Source of the DNA: Azolla caroliniana
Lineage: Eukaryota; Polypodiophyta
NCBI GenBank assembly: GCA_043228905.1
Contig: JBHGNT010000012.1
Span: forward strand, 11,718,001 to 11,782,000
Length of the DNA: 64,000 bases
Reading direction: 5' to 3'
A program made the translations under genes and the position numbers. Every line of letters starts with the position of its first letter. The stretch's first letter is position 1. The notes beneath the pieces are model-generated. The model did no database searches. It was not told the DNA's origin and saw only the letters and a list, made by a program, of their open reading frames with translations. Shown piece by piece: positions 55,950 through 64,000 of the stretch.

Positions 55950-56345
55950 CCTCAAGTTCGGCACGTCAAGGTGCCGCAACCCAAGCGCCCCGAGAATTGC
56001 CGCAACTTGTCCAGACCAAGGGGCTTGGTGAAAATGTCGGCGTTCTGCTGATCCTTCGAAACATATAGAACTTCAACTTCACCAGAGAGGACACGCTCGC
56101 GGACAAAGTGGTAGTGCACCTCAATGTGCTTAGTCCGGGCATGGAAGACAGGGTTCTTCGCAAGTTGGATGTTGCTCAGGTTGTCGCAGTAGATCGTCAT
56201 TGGACTGGACACCTCCACCTACAGATCCTTAAGTAGCCACTTCAACCATATGGCTTCGCACGTTGCAACAACCGCTCCTCGATACTCGGCCTTTGTGCTC
56301 GATAGTGCAACTGTCGGCTACTTCTTGCTACTCCACGCGATCACG
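55950..56345 (-). pseudogene. Copia RNase H fragment
   Basis: Minus strand: EYRGAVVATCEAIWLK-like sequence (56,240-56,290), then PMTIYCDNLSNIQLAKNPVF, ARTKHIEVHYHFVRERVL and NADIFTKPLGLDKLRQF, the end of a copia polyprotein. The sequence differs from both other copia families here. Upstream coding sequence is cut at about 56,350 by an LTR. Confidence 0.88.
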
Positions 56346-57259
56346 GCGCTATCGTAGTGTAATTCACACACTACATGCAATATGTAAAAAATATATCCGA
56401 TTTAAGTACTCATAAATCAAAAAAAGAAAGATATTAAAAATATTGTTACATGCATAGGGCCGGATTTGAAACCTGTACCTCCAAGTAAACAAACCCAAAC
56501 TTTACCATTGTACTAACTTATTATAAGTGATTTAAATATAGATTTAATAGGTATAAGAGTTATATTTACGCCTATTTTTACAAAAAAGAAAAAGAAAAAG
56601 AAAATCATGCACTTTTAGAGTGCGTTGTCGGGGTAGTTGTGGTTCGTGCGGCGAAGTCGCAGGGACTAAGGTTAAAGGAAGTTGGTTATATATTTTATAA
56701 GGCTTGTGCGTTGATGTTAGAAAGATTAAGGATAGGAAGACAAAGTAATGTTTGTGAGAGAGACGAATATAGATAAAAGATAGAAGCAAGCGTATATTCA
56801 AGAAGCAAGATAGAGACAAAGTATGATTTAAGAAAAAAAAGTATATGATATGAACATGATGTATATTACGAATACAAGATTTTACCAACTTTACAATGCT
56901 TGATAACAAGATGAACCCTTTCTCTACTGACTCTTGATTGGAACCCTTGACTCCAACTTGGAAACACGATCCTCTTCATCAACAAGCTAACTTGTTTGCT
57001 TCTTTGATTATCTTATTTCTCTGACTTTCTCTTCATTGATTGATTACCCTGTTTTCCCTTTCCCCTCTTTTTATAAGTATTGCCATGCATATGGTAATGT
57101 GTAGGAGCATGGCATGCATGAGTTACATGTGATGCATGATCGCCATTTGGCGCACATGCATTGCATGTGATGCATGATAGCCATCATGCTCATTTGAACT
57201 CCCATGTATGAAAATATATATGGGATAAGTATAATGATGGATATAACCCTAAAACAAAT

Positions 57260-57328
57260 GACCTAGCTTAGTGGTGTATGCTTTGTGCTTGATATACAAG
57301 GTTGAGGGTTCAAGTCCCTCAATTTTAC
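57260..57328 (+). other. tRNA-like Pol III promoter motif, not a tRNA gene
   Basis: A-box TAGCTTAGTGGT (57,264-57,275) and B-box GGTTCAAGTCC (57,307-57,317) are correctly spaced and the T-arm stem is perfect. The sequences that would form the acceptor stem do not pair. It looks tRNA-derived, as in SINEs. Confidence 0.5.
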
Positions 57329-57889
57329 TTAATACAATATTTAAGTTTATTCTTATATAGTGAAGCACATTCTTGATAACATTTCTAAAACCAAATAGCC
57401 TACCCTAGTGGTATATACATTGTGCTTGGTTTATAAGGTTGTGGGTTCCAAGTGTTTGAAATATTATTGAATTCAATATTTAAATTTATTTTTATATCGT
57501 AAAGCAAATCCTTCACGACATCGTGAAAACTTTATTTGGAAGAAAAATGCAAGCCAATTACTCATGCACATCTAGTGTGCATGAGCATTATATTTAAAAA
57601 ATAAGAAAAGCATGGTTGAAAACGGCAACTCATGCACATCTAGTGTGCATGAACACTTTAGGAAAAAGCATGATGCAATGATTAGTCTCTTCCATAACTA
57701 TAAAAGGAAGAGAGAAAAGATGTATATGGTTGTTGATTTTTTATAACGGTTGATTAATATAAAATATTCGTGGGATTCACGATTTTGCCATCTATTTCTC
57801 TCTTACAATCTAAGTATCAATTAATACACTATACTCATGGGATTCACGATTTTCATATCTTCTTCTTGCAATCTATTCCTAACTAACAT

Positions 57890-58317
57890 TGTTACGGGCA
57901 TGACCATATAATATCCCGTGGTGAGAATTTACCGTAGTATTCTATACATGTAGATAAGTGTGAGGGTTAAACGAGAGTGTAAAGAAGGGGAGGATTACTT
58001 TTAATCCTCGAGATTGAGACAACCCATTAGGCCAAGTGTGAACTTGCTTGGGGCCTCGGGTATCGCTATAAATAAGAGGCCTAACTACCCTCATTTCATC
58101 ATCTTTTGACTATGTCAAGACTCTGTCCTTGTGATGGGTCAACTCTTGTAGCAAGCGCCATGGCGGTGGTATGGGACGCCGATCGAGGCTCGAGTTCGTC
58201 TCAATCCCTCCGCTCGGGGGTGGTCGGGTGGATCGACACCCTTTTTTTCTCTCTCCTCTCTATCTAGATCTATCGTTTATCCTTATTTTATACTTACAGT
58301 AGTTCATGTCTCTAACA
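57890..58317 (+). mobile_element. Solo LTR of the chromovirus family, plus orientation
   Basis: Starts TGTTACGGGCATGACC and ends CTCTAACA, 428 bp, with perfect duplication AACAT (57,885-57,889 and 58,318-58,322). Compared with the young LTR it lacks a few short segments, for example part of the GCGCGCCAACACCAGG stretch. Confidence 0.93.
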
Positions 58318-58446
58318 AACATTATCTCATATTCTTCTTTCTCTTAGTCCACAACCCCAGCGGTTCCCACCTGAATGACGCAAACAATCCGGCACCGAAA
58401 GGCACGACATAAGTGGTGAACCTGACATGAAACCTGGGTGGCAAGG

Positions 58447-59291
58447 AGATGGAAAATCAACCGGAAACTAACAACATGATGTCAATGTTCGAGCGGATGC
58501 TACAAGAACAACGCACGATATTGGAGATTGCGGGGGCAATAGAGCGGCTTGTGCAACGGAATGGGCAATTCAACAGGAAGGATGTGTCACGATATTTGTG
58601 GGATTACAAGGATTACAAGTGACATCCTTCAATCGGGTGGCTACGAACGGGCTTCAAGGTAGTATCCACGGGATACGCAACAAAATCTGACATGGGAAGC
58701 ATTTGAAGAGGCGCTAAAGACCACGTTCGCTATCGAGAACTCCTCCATGGCAACGAGGAGGGGATTTAAAGAATGGGTGGAAACACTGGATAAGGGGATG
58801 AAGGTCCTCGATGTGTTTTCGTCATTTAAAAGTCGGTTCAGGAGGTTTTCTATGAGAGATCAAGCTATCCTACCACCGAACAAAGTGATCATGTTCTTAC
58901 GAGCCGTGGATGTCTGGGCCCGGAAAGATCTTGGAATCCTTCTAGAGGACACCACTACTGAGAGTGGCCTCACCAATACATGGGAAAATGTGCAGGAGAT
59001 CGTCGCACGATACACAAAGAGGGGGCAATGGCTTGGTAGTGAAGAAAAGAGGGTTTCAAAACCAATTTCGAAACCAAGATCCGGATTGGAAGACCATCAA
59101 CTATGGGCTCGGGAGACTACGATCGAGAAGGGAATCGATGCAACCATGGTGGAGCAGTTGTGGAAAGAGATAGAGAATCTGAAAATCGCAATGGTGAAGA
59201 AGTTGAATGACCATGCCACAAGTTCCAAGTATATGGACCATCGATGCATATGGTGCGATAGCACCGAACATGATTAGAGGGATTGCGACGA
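58447..59291 (+). pseudogene. Gypsy gag with degenerate zinc knuckle
   Basis: A start at 58,450 (MENQPETNNMMSMFERML) follows the primer-like site. The frame is lost near 58,615 and resumes as a 176-codon ORF at 58,747-59,277: TWEAFEEALKTTF-like sequence, RGFKEWVETLDKGMKVLDVF and SFKSRFRRFS. It ends with CIWCDSTEHD-stop-RDCDEH, a CCHC-like finger interrupted by TAG. This is a gag domain from a gypsy family unlike the chromovirus. Confidence 0.75.
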
Positions 59292-59836
59292 GCACAAGGA
59301 GGCGCTACGATGGGACCTTATCTACTATGAGGGAAATCAGATTCATTCGATGGAGTCTCGGAAGCCACTCCAACTAAACTTCCGAAAAGGTGGCGTGAAG
59401 GCACAAGGAGGAGCTATGACGGGACCTTATCTACTATGAGGGAAATCAGATTCATTCGATGGAGTCTCGGAAGCCACTCTGACTAAACTTCCGAAAAGGT
59501 GGCGTGAAGGCACAAGGAGGCGCTATGATGGGACCTTATCTACTATGAGGGAAATCGGATTCATTCGATGGAGTCTCGGAAGCCACTCCGACTAAACTTT
59601 CGAAAAGGTGGCGTGAAGGCACAAGGAGGCGCTATGACGGGACCTTATCTACTATGAGGGAAATCGGATTCATTCGATGGAGTCTCGGAAGCCACTCCGA
59701 CTAAACTTCCGAAAAGGTGGCGTGAAGGCACAAGGAGGCGCTATGACGGGACCTTATCTACTATGAGGGAAATCGGATTCATTCGATGGACTCTCGGAAG
59801 CCACTCCGACTAAACTTCCAAAAAGGTGGCGTGAAG
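59292..59836 (+). repeat. Five-fold 109-bp tandem repeat in gag
   Basis: Units start at 59,292, 59,401, 59,510, 59,619 and 59,728, each beginning GCACAAGGAGGCGCTATGA and ending GGTGGCGTGAAG. They differ by only a few bases. In the first unit the frame encodes EALRWDLIYYEGNQIHSMES directly after the zinc knuckle. 109 is not a multiple of three, so each further unit shifts the frame. Confidence 0.93.
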
Positions 59837-61076
59837 AAGGTCGTAGAGGAGGAAATAGCGGTGAAAAGAAATTATGTGACAACCGCGGGGAGATGTGTGG
59901 GTGAGTCGGATATTGCAAACCATCCGAGTCGGCTTGATTGATGACCCATCCGATTCCGGTTGGATGTGCCGTTACTATGATCGGTCGGTCATAGCTCGAC
60001 TTCTTAAGTGATTCCGCCCTCCGTAGTGTTTTCTTAAGCTTCTTCATGGCTTTGGTATGTTCCAGTCTCCATTCGAACTTCTTACCCTTCCACAACCAAT
60101 GATAGAATGGGTCCGCAATATGTGCATAGTGCAGAATCCATATGTGATAGAATGCACATGCTCCAAGAAACCTTTGGACTTCAGATTGTGACTCGCATAC
60201 TTCTTTCATAGCTTGAATCGCATCGATCTTGGTTGGTGACAGTCTTTGGCTGTAGGGTCCACATAGATGTCCGACTACCAATATCTCTTCTTGCCCAAAT
60301 GTTGATTTCTGCTCGGAAAGTGTTAGGTTCACATCTTCTAACTTTCGAAGCACTTTCTCGCAATCACGAATATGGTTGACTACGACCTTTCAACATCCCT
60401 GATCATCCATAGTTTCATCTTTTTCTTCTATTGTGCATCCTTTCATCGGAATGTCATCTAGGAACGCCATCGTTATCTCCGGAATGCAATCTCGAAGCAC
60501 CTTGTTCATCGTGTTCATCATATGTGCCACCGAGTTTGTCGCGCCTTGTAGTAGTGTGGACATTCGGACTAATTCTATCGGTGTTCGCATGGTAGTGATG
60601 TCTCGGCTCTCCACGGCTAGTTGGAATTGATCATACCCCCCCGAGTATAGGTCTCCAATGGAGTATATCGCACGACCAGTAAATGCTTCTGCAAATTCGT
60701 CCACTATCGGACCGACTCCGGAGTTCCGGATCGTGACCTTGTTCACCGGTTGCAAGTCTTGAATAAACTGGAGTGACTCATTCTTCTTCGGAACCGTAAA
60801 CCCTCGATTTGAGTACGGACTGTTTAATGGCTCTAGAATCCCCATTGCCACCTTCTCCTTGAGCAAGTTGATGACTTTCAGAATATGCACCCGTGGCACC
60901 AGAATCAATTTCAGGTTCCACGACACATGATCAATCGTGAAGATCACCATCGGCTCCACTATCTTCGGATCAACGCACCCTATCTCCTTCGATGTGAATG
61001 CAAATGCTTTTCCATGTTCAAACATCTCAGAAAACCGTTCTTCTTCTTTTTGTAAGAGGAAACCACCTCCATCGAT
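59837..61076 (-). pseudogene. Gypsy reverse transcriptase and RNase H of a distinct lineage
   Basis: A minus-strand ORF (60,390-61,025) reads HGKAFAFTSKEIGCVDPKIV, MGILEPLNSPYSNRGFTVPK, QDLQPVNKVTIRN, GVGPIVDEFAEAF, then IYSIGDLYSGGYDQFQLAVE and the catalytic FLDDIPMKG (about 60,440-60,466). RNase H-proximal sequence follows in another frame (59,994-60,353, VCESQSEVQRFLGACAFYHI). The IGDLYSGYDQFQLA and FLDDIPIKG style is, as I recall it, typical of a gypsy group common in fungi and also in some plants. It is opposite in orientation to the gag at 58,447. Confidence 0.8.
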
Positions 61077-61756
61077 CTAAAGTTTTTCCCGGGTCTCATC
61101 CGTGAAGGCATGTCCAATATCCATGGACTTTCGAAGTGTCAGATCTGCCAAGATTTCTTTCCTCTTTTGTTCGCTATTGGCAGGTAGTAGTCCCGCGACC
61201 AGTTTCACTTTCTTCTCCACGGTCTTGTATTTCGTACTTACCATTGCTTCTTCTTTGCACAGCGCATCCGGCCCCATTTTCGCAATGATCTCTTACATCT
61301 CGACTGATTCAACCGGAACACTTCTTCGAGATGTAAGAGATCTCCCTGGCTATTTTCTTTCGCAAGCTCTTCAAGCCGTTGTAGCGTGCTCCCATATAAC
61401 ACTTCTTCGACTACTGCCACGATTTCTTCGTCTTCATGAAGGCATGTCTGATATTCATAGACTTCCGTAGTGTCGGATCTCCCAACACTTCTTTCATCTT
61501 TTGTTTGCTATCGGTGGGCAATGGTCCCACGGCCTGTTTCACCTTCTTTTCCAGGGTCTTATATTTCGTACATACCATTGCTTCTTCTTTGTTGAGCACA
61601 TCCGGCCCCATTTTCGCAATGATCTCCTACATCTCGATCGATTCCACTGGAACTACCCGGTCTACTTGGCTATTCTCTTCTGCTAGCTCCTGAAGCCGTT
61701 GTAGCATGCTCCCGTAGAACACTTCTTCGACTACTCCCACGATTTATTCGTCTTCT
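61077..61756 (-). pseudogene. Pol-upstream region duplicated in tandem (334 bp)
   Basis: Two related minus-strand copies of KYKT(V/L)EKKVK, LRKSMDIGHAF and EEVFYGSTLQRLEELA lie at about 61,090-61,420 and 61,424-61,756. Corresponding positions, for example GAAGGCATGTC at 61,104 and 61,438, are 334 bp apart. This is the linker between protease and RT of the gypsy above. Because 334 is not a multiple of three, the duplication disrupts the frame. Confidence 0.7.
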
Positions 61757-62841
61757 AACACGTTTGCGTTCACAAGTGGAAGGATTGCGCATTCCACTTG
61801 TAGAATCTTCTTGAAACGAAGCAAATACACCCTCTCTACAAAAATTGGATACACTAGTATCACATGTTCCTCAACTTGATGAGAATTTGCAAATATAAAA
61901 ATACATGATAGGTCTACGAGTGGAGATCATTAGAAATCATGCAAGTTTGGACGTGTTGATAAGTTAATGTAGGCATAATAAAGTTCAACAATGGCTCAAT
62001 ATGTCACTATTGTGTGACAAGGGAAACACTAAGTTAAAGACTTATATTAATTAGGTAAGTTTTACAAAAATATGAGGTGTACTTGTATCCATACTAATAA
62101 AATGAGTTATAATTTATACTTTGACCCATATGTGCATGTATATAACTGTGGACAATGTAGGATAGTGAACTTTAGGATAATGTGATTGGAATAACTAACT
62201 TATTAAAGTATTCAATACTTGTATTTAAAGTTGATCTAATCTATTCCTCAGTTTGTTCGTATGGGATCAAACCATATGTATATAATTGTGGACAATGTAA
62301 GGCAGTGAACTTTAGGATAATGTCGTGGAAATAACAAACCTATTAAGGCTTTTATACCTATATTTAAAATTGATCTACTCTATTTCTTAGGTGATTCACA
62401 CAGGATCAAACTCCGAACGATAACGCAAGTGGAACTACAAGCGTATAAAAACATGCGGATAACGCTAGTGAAAATTATCAACACACTACACAATCTAAGC
62501 AGCAATTGAATAGAAACATAATAGTTTTAACAATAGAAGACAAAGATTCATAATAACAACATGGACAGTCATGGCAACAATTGTAGGGCCATGTTATGTT
62601 AAGGTTAGCTTGGACCAAAATCAGCCTCAATTTAAACTAATTCATGTTTCTCCATAAATTTGGTAGTCAGCTATGCACGCAGTGAAACCAATGTCATAAA
62701 TCTACTAACCAAGTATATAAAAATAAAATTGAAACATATAGAAGATTATAAAGAATAGAATCCACTAGGTAAAACCCAAAATTTGTATTAATAATGTGAA
62801 ATCCAAACAAATCGTCAGTGTCATTTTCTTCATAGAGTCTA
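61757..62841. other. AT-rich spacer with a 141-bp tandem duplication
   Basis: No gene was seen. The stretch GTATATAA(C/T)TGTGGACAATGTA through TTTAAA(G/A)TTGATCTA(A/C)TCTATT occurs twice (from 62,138 and from 62,279, offset 141 bp). The segment nearest 62,841 presumably contains the 3' UTR of the methyltransferase gene. Confidence 0.6.
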
Positions 62842-64000
62842 TTACATAACAATCAATTTATCAACGCCATTTTCTTCATCATCTTGTGTAGAACTCTCTT
62901 CGGCTATACGTGCATTGGCTTCCCCTATTAGCCGAGCCAACGAAATATCTTCTATAAGCTCATCATCAAGCTCTATTAGCTCCCCCGGTTCGCCGGCTAA
63001 CGGAGGAATAGGCTCTCGTGAAGCAGGTTGAAACCTTTATGTATTAGCGAGGTTCTTTGCACCGACCTCCTCATCCTGGTTTGGGCACTCCCACAAAGCC
63101 TTAATCCGCATATTAATAAATATAACCTGCTCCTCGTCCTTCTCTAATGCAATTGTATTTCTAAAGAGCTTCAATGCACATGCAAACGTCATTCCTGTGA
63201 AGTAAGTAACAAGAAGATTTAGTTGTCAAACAAAAAAGATTCGGTATTGGTTATCTCAAGATCGTTACCCTAGTTCGAGGAATACCTGTGCCAGAAAAGA
63301 GATCTAATATCCAGTCTCCTTCGATAGAAAACATCTCAGGAAACCGTTGAGGTTTTTGATATGGGTTGACAAGTCCCCGTTTTGTCGTGGTGACATGTCG
63401 CAATTTTCGTGTCACTGTTGGATATACCAACAGATTTGAACCTCCCACTTCATTAGAATGCTCCTTGATTCTCTATTTCTTAATTTCATCGAAGTAGCCA
63501 ATCGTGATATATTCAATGGCATTAACGAACCAAAAAGTTGGCCCTCTATTTACATTGGTTTTTATCCTATAAAAAATAATACATCGAGTTAAGAATAGAT
63601 TGAACAACCTTAAGAAATGCAATATAGTGAATGACACCTATAAATAATCCTTACCATGCAAGGTTCTCGATGCCATGGCAACGAGATCTCAAAGCTTGAG
63701 CTACCGAGTACCCTTGGTCCATACTATGAAAGACAACTATTTGCCACAAGGATGCAGTCGTTAGCTCAGCGAAATCCTTGACCATCTTCTCCAATTGTTT
63801 AAACCTAAACGGTTCATCATCGTATGATGACCCAACCATTCGAAATCCGTAAGGAATATCCGCAATCATTAGCGTATATTCCTTTTTTGGCACTTTTTGG
63901 ATCAAATCGACGACATCGCCGCAAACCACATTGTAGTAAAGATCTATTGTAATATCTTTTTTGTGGCTAAATATTTTAAAGGAGCCATCTTCCTCCATTT
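62842..64000 (-). pseudogene. Beta-class amino DNA methyltransferase (N4-cytosine or N6-adenine type), 3' part
   Basis: Three exons are visible on the minus strand: 63,655-64,000 (runs off the window), 63,287-63,566 and 62,842-63,194, with GT-AG introns that keep phase. Exon 1 has VVCGDVVDLIQ and the catalytic motif IV ADIPYGFRM (family form D/S-P-P-Y, so the first P is I here). Exons 2 and 3 join to form motif I, DLFSGTG-MTFACALK, followed by ALEKDEEQV. Motif IV before motif I is the beta-class order known for N6/N4 DNA methylases. An acidic tail ends in VDKLIVM and a stop. In-frame TAG (63,473-63,475) and TAA (near 63,040) break it, so it is a pseudogene, or the exon model is wrong there. 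Plant N4-cytosine methyltransferases are known from Marchantia; identity to them is not shown. Confidence 0.75.

Larger units (their letters stand above)
56353..58385 (+). repeat. Long AT-rich LTR-like region with tRNA-like blocks
   Basis: This region precedes a gypsy gag and a primer-like site (CCGGCACCGAAAGGCACGAC, about 58,389-58,408). It contains the GCATGCAT-rich segment shared with 51,105-51,215 and the segment shared with 54,480-54,900. It also has two tRNA-like blocks: 57,260-57,328 (A box TAGCTTAGTGGT, B box GGTTCAAGTCC, perfect T-stem GAGGG/CCCTC) and a weaker one near 57,400-57,460. A chromovirus solo LTR (57,890-58,317) is inserted near its 3' end. No protein-coding gene was seen. 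Confidence 0.6.

Noticed and set aside
57260-57328. Functional tRNA gene
   Set aside because: A and B boxes and a T-stem are present but there is no acceptor stem and no convincing anticodon arm.
62842-64000. Bacterial contamination as the source of the methylase
   Set aside because: Coding blocks are separated by AT-rich GT-AG introns that keep phase, including one inside motif I. The flanking sequence is eukaryotic repeat.
22264-64000. A single composite element linking the zinc-finger-like gene at 22.3 kb with the methyltransferase at 63 kb
   Set aside because: They are about 39 kb apart, on opposite strands, with unrelated retroelements between, and share no sequence that I can see.

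Overview
The window is nuclear DNA from a land plant, almost entirely repetitive. It holds Ty1/copia and Ty3/gypsy LTR retrotransposons with tRNA-iMet-type primer sites, GT-AG introns and many decayed reading frames. Nothing fixes the species. The mixture of gypsy lineages and an amino-type DNA methyltransferase gene make me lean towards a seedless plant (bryophyte, lycophyte or fern), but that is inference.

Positions 1-21,290 are a nest of insertions that can be dated relative to each other. An old gypsy leader (20,028-21,290) is invaded by an outer copia element (1-668 plus 18,124-20,027, minus strand). That is split by a second minus-strand copia (669-18,118, target duplication AGATT). The second copia is split twice: by a plus-strand copia (9,176-14,708, duplication AGATC) and by a young, apparently complete chromodomain-type gypsy (1,652-8,666, duplication GGCTA). 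The young gypsy has an unbroken 1,476-residue polyprotein, and its two 455-bp LTRs differ at a single base.

Positions 22,264-31,490 and 41,461-48,652 are the most unusual part. They are two direct, diverged copies of an unfamiliar element with two convergent transcription units. The plus-strand side has a gene with a zinc-finger-like N-terminal part (present only at copy A), followed by a second unknown gene. The minus-strand side has a transposase-like gene with a helix-turn-helix, cysteine clusters, a DF(A/I)EN motif and an HGKG..DG motif. Each side has one intron filled by a minisatellite built on the perfect palindrome TAGCTAATTAGCTA. Splice sites on both sides of each array keep the reading frame. 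Both copies are broken by different mutations, and a gypsy solo LTR present only in copy A is confirmed by the empty site in copy B.

Between the copies (31,640-41,460) lie a chimeric LTR in PPT-LTR-PBS order, a gypsy relic carrying a 722-bp solo LTR of another family, and a truncated Tat/Athila-like gypsy with an extra long ORF after pol. After copy B come a copia 5' end (48,655-50,890), fragments of several gypsy elements, repeats with tRNA-like Pol III motifs, a gypsy gag with a 5 x 109 bp tandem array, and a minus-strand gypsy pol relic of a distinct lineage (about 59,900-61,750).

The window ends (62,842-64,000, minus strand) with the 3' part of an intron-containing beta-class amino DNA methyltransferase gene. 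It has a DIPY catalytic motif before an FSGTG SAM-binding motif, with the latter interrupted by an intron. Two in-frame stops suggest a pseudogene or a decayed element gene. No rRNA, true tRNA, CRISPR or ordinary conserved housekeeping gene was recognised.
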